From Flavobacterium seoulense (GTDB lineage: Bacteria; Bacteroidota; Bacteroidia; Flavobacteriales; Flavobacteriaceae), in assembly GCF_000695795.1 (NCBI RefSeq), contig NZ_JNCA01000034.1, positions 1 to 51,230 on the forward strand: 51,230 nucleotides of DNA, written 5' to 3'. Position 1 is the first letter of the stretch, and each line of letters begins with the position of its first letter. Under the pieces are notes generated by a model, which was given only the letters and a program-made list of their open reading frames with translations, made no database searches and was not told where the DNA came from. Both the position numbers and the translations under genes were made by a program. Positions 35,080 to 43,605 of the stretch are shown piece by piece.

Positions 35080-36363
35080 TTAATCGTCAATAGCTTGTTC
35101 GGCTAATATTTGAAATTTCCAGCCTGTATTATCATTAGCTTTTTGAGTTTGTTTTAAGATAATACCAATGAGTTCTTCTTTTGGGTCGGCAAAATATTGA
35201 GTGTTGAAATAGCCGCCCCAGTTAAAAGTTCCTGCGCTTCCCTGACCGCCTAAATCTTCGCCCATTTGGTTTAAAACTCTAAAACCTAAACCGTGACCAG
35301 CATCGGTTTTTCCCCAGACTTCGCCAATTTGGTTAGCTAACATAAACTGAACGGTAGTTCTGCTTAATAATCGGATACCGTTGAGTTCACCTTTATTTAG
35401 GAACATTTGTAAAAAAGTAGCATAATCTTTGGCTGTACTCGAAAGTCCGGCACCACCTGAAAAAAAGCTTTTTGCTCCTGATTTTGGATAATTGACATCG
35501 TAAAATGTATTTGGAAACGGAATCCATTTGCCTTTTTCTTTGGTTTGTACCGTTACAAGTCGGTTGTATTTTGATTCTGGTAAATAGAAATAAGTATCGT
35601 TCATTTCTAACGGATCAAAAATTCGGGTTTTGTAAAATTCATCCATTGGCATTCCTGACATAATTTCGATAAAATACCCAATAACGTCTAAGCTTTCGCT
35701 ATAAGTAAATTTCTCTCCTGGATTATGATGTAATGGTAATTTTGCCAGTTTTTTGACGCTTTCGGCAATAGTAATTTTATCTGTCGTAAACAAATCAGTT
35801 ACTCCGGCATCTTTATATATTTTTTTAAAACGCGGATCACTATCAATTTGGCCATAACCAATTCCGGAAGTATGTGTAATTAAATCACGAATAGTAATTT
35901 CTCTTTTGGCTGGTTTTGTTGTGTATTTTCCGTTGGGATAAACCGAATCTAAAACCTGAGCGTTTTTGAATTCGGGAATGTATTTTGCAATTGGATCATC
36001 GAGTTTAAATTTTCCTTCTTCCCAAAGCATCATAACTGCAACTGTTGTAATAGCTTTTGTTTGAGAAGCAATCCTGAAAATAGCATCCGTTTTTAAAGGT
36101 TTTGAAGTCGCATTATCTGCCATTCCAAAAGCTTTGAAATAGACAATTTTGCCTTTGCGGGCTACAAGTGCAATAGCTCCTGGAATTTCAGAATCGGCAA
36201 CGGCTTTGTTGAGCATAATATCAATTCGCGCCAGTCTTTCGCTGGACATTCCTACATTACTGGGAATATCTTCGCTAAGTTTAGGTGAATTTTTAATTGA
36301 TTGGGTTTGGGCATAATTATTAAAATTCCAAAGTGCAAAAAGAGTAATGAAAATTTTTTTCAT
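35080..36363 (-). CDS. Secreted serine hydrolase (class C beta-lactamase/EstB family)
   Basis: A 427-residue exported penicillin-recognising-fold hydrolase. Seen: signal peptide (MKKIFITLFALWNF to about NYAQ), RIASQTKAIT with the SxxK catalytic pair near residue 96, FTYSESLDVIGY with the Tyr motif near 193, and a HGLGF segment near 355 replacing the KTG motif. Proteins of this group are usually esterases or peptidases, not resistance beta-lactamases. It sits upstream of its own terminator and downstream of the DUF1398 gene. Confidence 0.85.
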   Translation of the reverse strand: MKKIFITLFALWNFNNYAQTQSIKNSPKLSEDIPSNVGMSSERLARIDIMLNKAVADSEIPGAIALVARKGKIVYFKAFGMADNATSKPLKTDAIFRIASQTKAITTVAVMMLWEEGKFKLDDPIAKYIPEFKNAQVLDSVYPNGKYTTKPAKREITIRDLITHTSGIGYGQIDSDPRFKKIYKDAGVTDLFTTDKITIAESVKKLAKLPLHHNPGEKFTYSESLDVIGYFIEIMSGMPMDEFYKTRIFDPLEMNDTYFYLPESKYNRLVTVQTKEKGKWIPFPNTFYDVNYPKSGAKSFFSGGAGLSSTAKDYATFLQMFLNKGELNGIRLLSRTTVQFMLANQIGEVWGKTDAGHGLGFRVLNQMGEDLGGQGSAGTFNWGGYFNTQYFADPKEELIGIILKQTQKANDNTGWKFQILAEQAIDD

Positions 36364-36397
36364 GGTTGATTTTTGGTTTTTAATAGAATAGTTGGTT

Positions 36398-36787
36398 TTA
36401 TTCAGGAATTTTTTCTATCAAAATAGGATTTTCGGAACTATCATAATAAGTACAGGTCATTTCGATAATATCTACACGCCATTTAGCAATTCCGCATTGT
36501 GCTGCATGCTGGCAAAAAGTTAAATAATCAGTCTGACCGTCTTGGTGCATTACTAAAAATTCGATAAAACGTTCTTTATTAGCTGTTGGAAGTACGGCTA
36601 ATGCATTGTATTTTTTATCAGTATTTGCAGTAAAATTATTGTCTCCAAAATAAGAAACACTGCCGTCAGTTACAATGGTATCGTAGCCTTTTACGCCTAG
36701 ATTAATTAAATCCTGAATATAATTAGGGAAATCAGCACCCGATTTTACTTTTTCATGTGCTGCTTTAATTTGGTCAATAGTAAACAT
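36398..36787 (-). CDS. DUF1398 family protein
   Basis: A 129-residue cytosolic protein of the DUF1398 family. Seen: an N-terminal helix (FTIDQIKAAHEKVKSGADFPNYIQDL), then LGVKGYDTIVTDGSVSYFG, and a C-terminal region with QTDYLTFCQHAAQCGIAKWRVD. Family members are small and widely distributed, including E. coli YbcV relatives, and have no established role. It starts 30 bases after the MscS gene stop and ends 34 bases before the serine hydrolase gene. Confidence 0.8.
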   Translation of the reverse strand: MFTIDQIKAAHEKVKSGADFPNYIQDLINLGVKGYDTIVTDGSVSYFGDNNFTANTDKKYNALAVLPTANKERFIEFLVMHQDGQTDYLTFCQHAAQCGIAKWRVDIIEMTCTYYDSSENPILIEKIPE

Positions 36788-36817
36788 ATTTTAAATTTTT
36801 AGGTTTTCAAATATAGT

Positions 36818-37702
36818 TTAAAAACCTAAAATTGTAGTGTTTTGATCTTGCTGATTTTTTTGAAAATTATTTTTAATAGTTATTTCCCTTTGTGGAAAAG
36901 GAATCGAAATTCCTTCCTGATCAAAACGTTTTTTTATGCTTTGTAATAAATCGCAGTACATTACAAATCCGTCATTAGTGTTTTTTGCCCATGCCCAGAC
37001 TTTTAAATTCACGCTGGAATCGGCTAATGCAACAACTCTGGCAATCACTAAAGGGATGTTTTCTTTTTTGTTCTCGGGAGTTCGCGTATCAATAAACAAT
37101 GGATGTTGAGCAACTTCTTCTTTCATGATTGCTAATGCTTTTTCGATATCACATTCGTAACCAATTCCTATTTCGATTGTTTTACAGCATTTGGTATCCT
37201 TCATATTGGTGTTTAGAATAATTTGATTGCTTATAACCGAATTTGGAATAATAATTCTATTGTTTTCGGCATCTTTTAGGACTACTTGTCTTAAATTAAT
37301 GTCTTCGACTACACCAGTAAAAGTGTTGATTGTAATACGGTCGTTAATTCGAAAAGGCTTAAAAATTACCAGAAAAATTCCGCTCATAATATTACTTAAG
37401 GCTTGTTGAGAAGCTAAACCAGCTATTAGCGAAATGACTCCGGCACCAGCTAATAAAGAATGCCCGATAATTTTAAATTCGGGAATCTGGATTAATGCAA
37501 ATGAAATTCCTATGATGTAAATAATCGTAATGATTAAATGTTTTAAGAACTTGAATCCTGTAATGTCAAAATTTTTGTGTGTTAATTTCTTTTGCAAAAA
37601 ACGTTTTAACATACGATCGACTATTAATCCTAAGATAAAAGTGAAAAATAGAATGATTGATATGATTGAAAGTAATTTTAAATCGGTTTGGAGATTTTGC
37701 AT
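36818..37702 (-). CDS. MscS-family mechanosensitive ion channel
   Basis: Small-conductance mechanosensitive channel that releases solutes on osmotic downshift, 294 residues, inner membrane. Seen: three membrane segments near residues 10-32, 50-72 and 82-105. The pore-lining third helix continues into GLASQQALSNIMSGIFLVIFKPF, followed by the beta domain (RINDRITINTFTGVVEDINLRQVVLKD). The C-terminal alpha/beta vestibule is present (GISIPFPQREI). Full length for the short MscS type. Confidence 0.92.
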   Translation of the reverse strand: MQNLQTDLKLLSIISIILFFTFILGLIVDRMLKRFLQKKLTHKNFDITGFKFLKHLIITIIYIIGISFALIQIPEFKIIGHSLLAGAGVISLIAGLASQQALSNIMSGIFLVIFKPFRINDRITINTFTGVVEDINLRQVVLKDAENNRIIIPNSVISNQIILNTNMKDTKCCKTIEIGIGYECDIEKALAIMKEEVAQHPLFIDTRTPENKKENIPLVIARVVALADSSVNLKVWAWAKNTNDGFVMYCDLLQSIKKRFDQEGISIPFPQREITIKNNFQKNQQDQNTTILGF

Positions 37703-37765
37703 TGTGCGATTTTTTAGACTTTAAAAATAATAAAACACAATGAAATCTTTTAAAAGTTGATTGTT

Positions 37766-38386
37766 TTAATTTGCTTTTTTGGGATTTAATTTCGAAATCC
37801 AGACAAACAGTATTGATATAATTATAAAAAGCAATGTCATCCCAATACTATTGATTATAACTTTTTGAAATCCGATAATATTTACATTTAAAAACGGATA
37901 AGGGTAGAAATTAGAAAAATGTCCGCGAACTAAAACACAAACCAGATAAATTAATGGATAAATTAACCAAGATAAAATGTGCTTGTATTGTAAAGAGTGG
38001 TCACTTTTATTTATAAACCAATAAAGAAGTACTAGTGTAGGATTGACAGAATGCAACATTTCGTCAACAATTTTTTGCAAGCCCACAGGATTCCAGGCGT
38101 GGCGTAATAAAACTTGGTAAACTAAACCTACAATACTAATGTAAACTGTTATTGATGTTAATGTTGCAAAATTAAATTCAATAGATTTTTTATGTTTTAA
38201 ACTATTGTAAATGAGAAAAGAAAAATAACCCGCAACCAGACTATTAGTTAAAATAGTAAAAAAGCTAAAGAAACGAACGGTTGTTTCGAGAAAGGTATTT
38301 GTACTATTAGATAACATTAAATCAAATTGGCTAACAACTGCAAATAGCGAGAATATTGCAATACAAAAAGCTAACAATAATTTCAT
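37766..38386 (-). CDS. Pr6Pr family membrane protein
   Basis: A 206-residue protein with six membrane segments and family-typical features: RFFSFFTILTNSLVAG near residue 38, HSVNPTLVLLYWF near 114, and a WLIYPLIYLVCVLVRG segment near 138. Pr6Pr/AIG1-FAR17a-like membrane proteins have no fixed role in bacteria. It sits 63 bases upstream of the MscS gene on the same strand and is divergent from dnaK. Confidence 0.8.
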   Translation of the reverse strand: MKLLLAFCIAIFSLFAVVSQFDLMLSNSTNTFLETTVRFFSFFTILTNSLVAGYFSFLIYNSLKHKKSIEFNFATLTSITVYISIVGLVYQVLLRHAWNPVGLQKIVDEMLHSVNPTLVLLYWFINKSDHSLQYKHILSWLIYPLIYLVCVLVRGHFSNFYPYPFLNVNIIGFQKVIINSIGMTLLFIIISILFVWISKLNPKKAN

Positions 38387-38447
38387 TTGGTTAGTATGTT
38401 TTTTGATGATTAAATTTCTTTATTTGTAAATGTAAAGCATTCAATTT

Positions 38448-38455
38448 CAAATATA
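38448..38455 (-). promoter_or_regulatory. -7 box of the Pr6Pr gene
   Basis: On the minus strand TAtaTTTG, with TTTG (plus-strand CAAA 38470-38473) upstream at a spacing of only 14 bases, which is short of the usual 17. The predicted leader is about 55 bases. Confidence 0.4.
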
Positions 38456-38570
38456 TTAAAATATTCTTGCAAAATATATTTGGGAATAAAACGTTATTAT
38501 TAATTTCCTTGAAATAGTTGGCAGAGTAGAAGATTAATTAACTATTTGTCTTGGAAATAAATAAAAAAAA

Positions 38571-38630
38571 TGTCAGTTTGTCATATTGTTTTATGTCAAT
38601 TATAATGACAACTGACAATTTATAACTGAC
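38571..38630 (+). promoter_or_regulatory. Array of TGTCA/TGACA boxes upstream of dnaK
   Basis: TGTCA starts at 38571, 38579 and 38594, and TGACA at 38606 and 38613, with a partial TGACt at 38626-38630. The outer boxes form a large inverted repeat, tgtcagtt(t)gtcat against atgacaactgaca, with one bulged base. The inner pair TGTCA-N7-TGACA is centred near 38602, and a TATAAT occurs at 38601-38606. This is not the CIRCE operator. It lies 78-137 bases before the dnaK ATG in the 321-base divergent region and probably controls heat-shock expression. Confidence 0.6.
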
Positions 38631-38707
38631 TTTCGTATTGGCATAAAGATTGACTTATGCACCCTGAGTTATTAAATTGAGTATAATAAAAACTAAATAT
38701 ATTAAAA

Positions 38708-40585
38708 ATGGGTAAAATAATCGGAATTGATTTAGGTACGACTAACTCTTGTGTTTCTGTAATGGAAGGTAGTGAAGCAGTTGTTATTCCTAACGCAGAA
38801 GGAAAAAGAACTACACCGTCTATCATCGCTTTTGTTGAAGGTGGAGAAATTAAAGTAGGAGATCCTGCAAAAAGACAAGCAGTAACTAATCCAACTAAGA
38901 CTATTGCTTCTATCAAACGTTTTATGGGACAATCATTTGCTGAAACTCAAGAAGAAGCAAAAAGAGTTCCTTACAGTGTTGTAAAAGGTGACAACAATAC
39001 GCCACGTGTGGATATTGATGGTCGTTTATACACTGCTCAAGAATTGTCTGCAATGACACTTCAAAAAATGAAAAAAACTGCTGAAGACTATTTAGGTCAA
39101 ACAGTTTCTGAGGCAGTTATTACTGTTCCTGCTTACTTTAACGATGCACAACGTCAGGCTACAAAAGAAGCTGGAGAAATTGCTGGTCTTAAAGTAATGC
39201 GTATCATCAATGAGCCTACTGCTGCTGCATTAGCTTACGGATTAGATAAAAAAGGAACTGATCAAAAAATTGCTGTTTACGATTTAGGTGGAGGTACTTT
39301 TGATATTTCTGTTCTTGAATTAGGAGACGGTGTATTCGAAGTATTATCTACAAATGGAGATACTCACTTAGGAGGAGATGATTTTGACCAAGTTATTATT
39401 GACTGGTTAGCTGACGAATTCAAAGCTGAAGAAGGTATCGATTTACGTTTAGACCCAATGTCTTTACAACGTATTAAAGAAGCTGCTGAGAAAGCTAAAA
39501 TTGAATTATCTGCTTCTGCTGAAACTGAAATCAACTTACCATACGTAACTGCTACGGCTTCAGGACCTAAACACTTAGTTAAAAAATTATCTCGTTCTCA
39601 ATTCGAGAAATTAGCTGATAACTTAGTAAAACGTTCTATGACACCAGTTGCCAGAGCTTTAAAAGATGCAGGTTTATCTACATCTGATATCGACGAAGTA
39701 ATCTTGGTTGGAGGTTCTACTCGTATCCCAAGAATCGTTGAAGAAGTTGAGAAATTCTTCGGTAAAAAAGCGTCTAAAGGAGTTAACCCTGACGAAGTTG
39801 TAGCTATTGGAGCTGCTATTCAAGGTGGTGTACTTTCTGGAGATGTAAAAGATGTATTGTTACTTGACGTTACTCCACTTTCTTTAGGTATCGAAACTAT
39901 GGGTGGTGTAATGACTGTTCTTATCGAAGCTAATACTACTATCCCAACTAAAAAATCTCAAGTATTCTCTACAGCTGCTGATTCTCAGCCATCTGTTGAA
40001 TTACACGTGTTGCAAGGAGCTAGAGCAATGGCTGCTGATAACAAAACTATTGGTCGTTTCCACTTAGATGGTATTCCACCAGCACCAAGAGGAGTTCCTC
40101 AAATCGAAGTTTCTTTTGATATTGATGCTAATGGTATCATTAAAGTAACTGCTACTGATAAAGGAACTGGAAAATCTCACGATATCCGTATCGAAGCTTC
40201 TTCTGGATTAACTTCTGAAGAAATCGAAAAAATGAAGCAAGATGCTGAAGCTAATGCTGAATCAGATAAAATTGCAAGGGAAAGAGCTGAAAAAATAAAC
40301 GAAGCTGATAGTACTATTTTCCAAACTGAATCTCAATTGAAAGAGTTAGGAGATAAAATTGCAGCTGACCACAAAACAGCTATCGAATTTGCTTTAACTG
40401 AATTAAGAATGGCTCACCAATCTCAAGATCTTGAGGCTATTCAAAAAGGTTTAGATAACGTAAATGCTGCTTGGAAAACTGCTACTGAAGCTATGTATGC
40501 TCAAGGAGAGCAAGGTCAGGCTGCTGCTGAACCACAAGCTGAAGGTGATAACGTTCAAGACGTAGATTACGAAGAAGTAAAATAA
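38708..40585 (+). CDS. dnaK: Molecular chaperone DnaK (Hsp70)
   Basis: ATP-dependent chaperone that binds exposed hydrophobic segments with DnaJ and GrpE. Seen (625 residues): GIDLGTTNSCVSVMEG (phosphate 1 loop), AYDLGGGTFDISVLE (phosphate 2), VGGSTRIP (adenosine loop), the DVTPLSLGIETMGG linker-to-substrate domain region, and a C-terminal helical lid that ends in DVDYEEVK, matching the usual EEVD-like tail. The codon use looks more biased than in neighbours (many repeated GCT, GAA and AAA codons), as expected for high expression. grpE and dnaJ are not adjacent. A terminator follows 30 bases after the stop. Confidence 0.97.
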   Translation: MGKIIGIDLGTTNSCVSVMEGSEAVVIPNAEGKRTTPSIIAFVEGGEIKVGDPAKRQAVTNPTKTIASIKRFMGQSFAETQEEAKRVPYSVVKGDNNTPRVDIDGRLYTAQELSAMTLQKMKKTAEDYLGQTVSEAVITVPAYFNDAQRQATKEAGEIAGLKVMRIINEPTAAALAYGLDKKGTDQKIAVYDLGGGTFDISVLELGDGVFEVLSTNGDTHLGGDDFDQVIIDWLADEFKAEEGIDLRLDPMSLQRIKEAAEKAKIELSASAETEINLPYVTATASGPKHLVKKLSRSQFEKLADNLVKRSMTPVARALKDAGLSTSDIDEVILVGGSTRIPRIVEEVEKFFGKKASKGVNPDEVVAIGAAIQGGVLSGDVKDVLLLDVTPLSLGIETMGGVMTVLIEANTTIPTKKSQVFSTAADSQPSVELHVLQGARAMAADNKTIGRFHLDGIPPAPRGVPQIEVSFDIDANGIIKVTATDKGTGKSHDIRIEASSGLTSEEIEKMKQDAEANAESDKIARERAEKINEADSTIFQTESQLKELGDKIAADHKTAIEFALTELRMAHQSQDLEAIQKGLDNVNAAWKTATEAMYAQGEQGQAAAEPQAEGDNVQDVDYEEVK

Positions 40586-40614
40586 TTTTACACTAAGTAA
40601 TTAGTATTAAAATC

Positions 40615-40647
40615 AAAAACCGAGTCAGTGATGACTCGGTTTTTTTA
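40615..40647 (+). terminator. Terminator after dnaK
   Basis: ACCGAGTCA (40619-40627) and TGACTCGGT (40632-40640) pair perfectly around GTGA. They are preceded by A residues and followed by T7. The GC-rich core makes it one of the strongest terminators in the window. Confidence 0.85.
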
Positions 40648-40668
40648 TGATTAAAAGTAAAGTAATTA

Positions 40669-40839
40669 TTATTTTCCACCTATCTTACTTATTAGAAAAA
40701 TGATAAGTGCAATAACTGCTATAACAAGAAATATTCCAACACCCATTCCTGCTTTAAAAATTCCGCCAATTACTTCGCAACTAGTGAATGTAAACATAAC
40801 AGTCAATAACAATAGTGTTCTTTTTAGTGTATTTTGCAT
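40669..40839 (-). CDS. Small membrane lipoprotein (56 residues)
   Basis: ATG at 40839 opens a 56-residue frame ending at TAA 40669. The product has a signal with lipobox-like FTSC (Cys21), a glycine-rich bend (VIGGIFKAGMGVG) and a single C-terminal membrane segment (residues 35-51) ending SKIGGK. Very similar short proteins occur widely in flavobacteria and are often labelled phosphatidate cytidylyltransferase, which I think is a transferred mis-annotation because the protein is far too short for CdsA. It lies alone, minus strand, between the dnaK terminator and a GNAT gene. Confidence 0.75.
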   Translation of the reverse strand: MQNTLKRTLLLLTVMFTFTSCEVIGGIFKAGMGVGIFLVIAVIALIIFLISKIGGK

Positions 40840-40963
40840 GATTTCTATAATTTTAAATTAGTTAATTATCCTAATTTAAAGTTACTTGATAAGGAAAACT
40901 TCAGTATTATATAATTTTCTAAAAGAGTTATAATATTTAGTATAGAGGTAAAGTGAAATTCTG

Positions 40964-41467
40964 TTATGCAATTCTTTTTCCTAAAATTTTTAATCCAAAT
41001 TCTTGTTCGTCAAGTAAAGCAATGTTTGGAAGTGTTGCCCAGTCTTCAAATCCAAAATATCTAAATAGTTTTAAACTAGGTTCGTTGTGAGAAAAAATAA
41101 AACCCAGCAGTGTTTTGATTCCTAATTTTGGTGCTTCTTCAATACAATAGCTCAATATTTGTTTACCTAAACCTTTTCCTCTTTGTGATTCGTCAATATA
41201 AATACTTATTTCAACTGTTGCATTATAAGCAGGTCTTCCGTAGAATGATTGAAAACTTACCCAGCCAATTATTTCTTTGTTAGAGTTTTCGATAACCCAA
41301 AGAGGTCTGTTGTTTGGATTGTGTTCATCAAACCATTTTTGCCTACTTTCAACCGAAACAAGTTCAGTGTCAGCCGTAACCATTCTTGATGCTATTGTTG
41401 TGTTGTATATTTCGACAATTCTTTTCAGATCTGAATTATTGGCATTTCTATAAACTAAGTCTGTCAT
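40964..41467 (-). CDS. GNAT N-acetyltransferase (phosphinothricin acetyltransferase-like)
   Basis: A 167-residue acetyltransferase from ATG 41467 (MTDLVYRNANNSDL). Upstream of that ATG the frame is open to 41509, but the added residues look unconserved. Seen: SIYIDESQRGKGLGKQIL with the RGKGLG acetyl-CoA loop, and FSHNEPSLKLFRYFGFEDWA. The layout matches the PAT/YncA-like group that acetylates amino groups of amino-acid analogues or methionine sulfone/sulfoximine. Divergent from pyrR. Confidence 0.85.
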   Translation of the reverse strand: MTDLVYRNANNSDLKRIVEIYNTTIASRMVTADTELVSVESRQKWFDEHNPNNRPLWVIENSNKEIIGWVSFQSFYGRPAYNATVEISIYIDESQRGKGLGKQILSYCIEEAPKLGIKTLLGFIFSHNEPSLKLFRYFGFEDWATLPNIALLDEQEFGLKILGKRIA

Positions 41468-41577
41468 GATAAAACTATTTTGATGACTGCTAAAATTATG
41501 GGTTTTCATCTAAATTAGCTTTTATTCAAAAAAATATTTACAACCTGATTTAGTCTAACAAATAAAATCTGATTTTG

Positions 41578-41585
41578 TATATTTG
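41578..41585 (+). promoter_or_regulatory. -7 box of the pyrR operon
   Basis: TAtaTTTG in the context gattttgtatatttgcatg. The nearest -33 candidate is TTTA at 41549-41552, with a 25-base spacer. The TTG inside this box is in frame with pyrR and would be a false start. The real ATG is at 41610. Confidence 0.55.
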
Positions 41586-41609
41586 CATGACCCAACACAA
41601 CTCTTTACT

Positions 41610-42149
41610 ATGACTCAAAAAGTTTTACTCAATTCAAAAGAAGTCAATATCATTCTTCATCGTTTGGCTTGTCAGCTAATTGAAAAACATCTCGATTTTA
41701 AAGACACAATTTTAATTGGTATTCAGCCCAGAGGAACATTTTTAGCAGCAAGACTAAAAGAAGTTTTAGAAAAAGAGTATGAAACTCCCGAAATAAAATT
41801 AGGTTATCTGGACATCACATTTTTTAGAGATGATTTCCGAAGAACCGAAAAACCATTGGAAGCTAATAAAACCAATATCAATTTTATTGTCGAAAATAAG
41901 AAAGTTATTTTTATTGATGATGTATTGTACACCGGCAGAAGTATCAGAGCAGCTTTGACAGCTATTCAGTCTTTTGGTAGACCATCGGGAATTGAATTGT
42001 TAACATTGATTGATCGTCGTTTTAGCAGGGATTTACCAATTCAGCCTGACTATAGAGGAAGACAGGTAGATGCTATTAATGATGAGAAAGTAAAAGTAAG
42101 CTGGAAAGAAAATGATGGGGAAGATGCAGTGTATTTAGTGACTAACTAA
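41610..42149 (+). CDS. pyrR: PyrR bifunctional regulator/uracil phosphoribosyltransferase
   Basis: Uracil phosphoribosyltransferase that in Gram-positive bacteria also binds pyr mRNA to cause attenuation. Seen (179 residues from ATG 41610, MTQKVLLNS): the PRPP motif VIFIDDVLYTGRSIRAALTA near 100-119, IQPRGTFLA near 38, and LIDRRFSRDLPIQPDYRG. The open frame reaches back to TTG 41583, but this TTG is part of the promoter. First gene of a five-gene run with pyrB. No PyrR-binding hairpin or attenuator was seen in the short leader (about 20 bases), so RNA-based control of this operon is doubtful here. Confidence 0.93.
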   Translation: MTQKVLLNSKEVNIILHRLACQLIEKHLDFKDTILIGIQPRGTFLAARLKEVLEKEYETPEIKLGYLDITFFRDDFRRTEKPLEANKTNINFIVENKKVIFIDDVLYTGRSIRAALTAIQSFGRPSGIELLTLIDRRFSRDLPIQPDYRGRQVDAINDEKVKVSWKENDGEDAVYLVTN

Positions 42150-42200
42150 GCACAATTAATCATCTGAAATCATCTATAATAAAATAATAATCGTAAACGA

Positions 42201-43127
42201 ATGAAAGAATTAAGCGTAAATCATTTATTAGGTATCAAATATATTAACAAGAATGATATAGACCTTATTTTTGAAACAGCCGATCATTTTAAAGAAGTTA
42301 TTAATCGACCTATTAAGAAAGTACCTTCGTTACGAGATATTACTATTGCCAATATTTTTTTCGAAAACAGTACCAGAACTAAATTATCATTCGAATTAGC
42401 CCAAAAACGTTTATCTGCCGATGTAATTAGTTTTTCGGCGGCACAATCTTCAGTTAAAAAAGGAGAAACGCTTATTGATACTGTAAACAATATTCTTTCG
42501 ATGAAAGTAGATATGGTGGTGATGCGCCATTCTAATCCAGGAGCAGCACACTTTTTATCGCAAAACGTTAAAGCAAGTATTGTAAATGCCGGTGACGGAG
42601 CTCATGAACATCCTACTCAGGCTTTGTTAGACAGTTATTCTATTAGAGAAAAACTAGGAGATGTAGCCGGAAAAAAAGTAGTGATTGTGGGTGATATTCT
42701 GCATTCAAGAGTTGCCTTATCTAATATTTATGCTTTGCAAATGCAAGGTGCCGAAGTAAAAGTTTGTGGTCCAAAAACGTTAATTCCTAAATATATTGAG
42801 TCATTAGGAGTAAAAGTAGAACCTAATTTGCGTAAAGCCTTAGAATGGTGTGATGTTGCTAATATGTTGCGTGTGCAAAATGAAAGAATGGATGTGAATT
42901 ATTTTCCTTCAACCAGAGAATATGCACAGCAATATGGTGTTGATAAAACCTTATTAGAATCTTTGAATAAAGAAATTGTAATCATGCACCCGGGACCTAT
43001 AAACAGAGGTGTCGAAATTACATCTGAAGTGGCTGATTCCGGACAATCAGTGATTTTGAATCAGGTTGAAAATGGAGTAGCTATCAGAATGGCTGTGATT
43101 TATCTTTTAGCATCAAAAATTCAGTAA
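42201..43127 (+). CDS. pyrB: Aspartate carbamoyltransferase catalytic subunit
   Basis: Second step of UMP synthesis: carbamoyl phosphate plus aspartate to carbamoyl aspartate. Seen (308 residues): STRTKLSFE (carbamoyl phosphate loop near residue 56), HEHPTQALLDSYSI, GDILHSRVALSN and MHPGPINRGVEI near 264. No regulatory pyrI gene follows; it is the unregulated or separately regulated trimer. It lies 51 bases after pyrR. Confidence 0.96.
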   Translation: MKELSVNHLLGIKYINKNDIDLIFETADHFKEVINRPIKKVPSLRDITIANIFFENSTRTKLSFELAQKRLSADVISFSAAQSSVKKGETLIDTVNNILSMKVDMVVMRHSNPGAAHFLSQNVKASIVNAGDGAHEHPTQALLDSYSIREKLGDVAGKKVVIVGDILHSRVALSNIYALQMQGAEVKVCGPKTLIPKYIESLGVKVEPNLRKALEWCDVANMLRVQNERMDVNYFPSTREYAQQYGVDKTLLESLNKEIVIMHPGPINRGVEITSEVADSGQSVILNQVENGVAIRMAVIYLLASKIQ

Positions 43128-43183
43128 GTTAAAAAATCTTAGTAACTTTAGATTTTTGTAATCTAACAATTAAATTTACACCT

Positions 43184-43519
43184 ATGAAAGTAGATCAAAA
43201 AGACCATACTATTACAATTAAAGATACTCAGGGCAATTTTACTGCTTTTTTAATGAAAGTTACACATCAATATAAAAGTTATGAAAATCATAATATTATT
43301 ATTGATCTTTTAGGCTACAAAGAAGAATTGCCTGTAAGTGATTTAAAATTGTTTTTGCCCATGTCTAAAAAGCATAAGAAAACAAAAAAATCCTTTGTGG
43401 TTGTAGTTGCTGATTTTGATTACAACGCTTTGCCTGAAAAATTTACCGTAGTTCCCTCTTTATTAGAAGCTCATGATATTATTGAGATGGAAGAAATAGA
43501 GAGAGATTTAGGGTTTTAA
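43184..43519 (+). CDS. Conserved hypothetical protein in the pyrR-rnz operon
   Basis: A 111-residue soluble protein that I do not recognise as a defined family. It begins MKVDQKDHTITIKDTQ, with alternating short strands and helices (DNHNIIID-like segment near 38, then SFVVVVADFDYNALPE near 70) and an acidic C-terminus (EMEEIERDL). The pattern of strand-helix-strand resembles a STAS/anti-sigma-factor-antagonist-like fold, but this is weak. Short proteins at this position in flavobacteria are sometimes labelled ribonuclease Z, probably by transfer from the next gene. It lies 56 bases after pyrB and 86 before rnz. Confidence 0.7.
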   Translation: MKVDQKDHTITIKDTQGNFTAFLMKVTHQYKSYENHNIIIDLLGYKEELPVSDLKLFLPMSKKHKKTKKSFVVVVADFDYNALPEKFTVVPSLLEAHDIIEMEEIERDLGF

Positions 43520-43605
43520 ATCGTTTAATTGTTTATTCGTTTAAAAGTTTAATCGAATGATTCTTAGATAACGATTAAACAAATAACCAGTTAACCAAAT
43601 AAACT

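Noticed and set aside
35080..36363. Beta-lactam resistance gene
   Set aside because: SxxK is present, but the third motif is HGLGF instead of KTG, and the sequence fits EstB-like esterases better.
38620..38932. Minus-strand frames over the dnaK start
   Set aside because: They overlap highly conserved dnaK codons, and their residues are the reverse reading of that gene.
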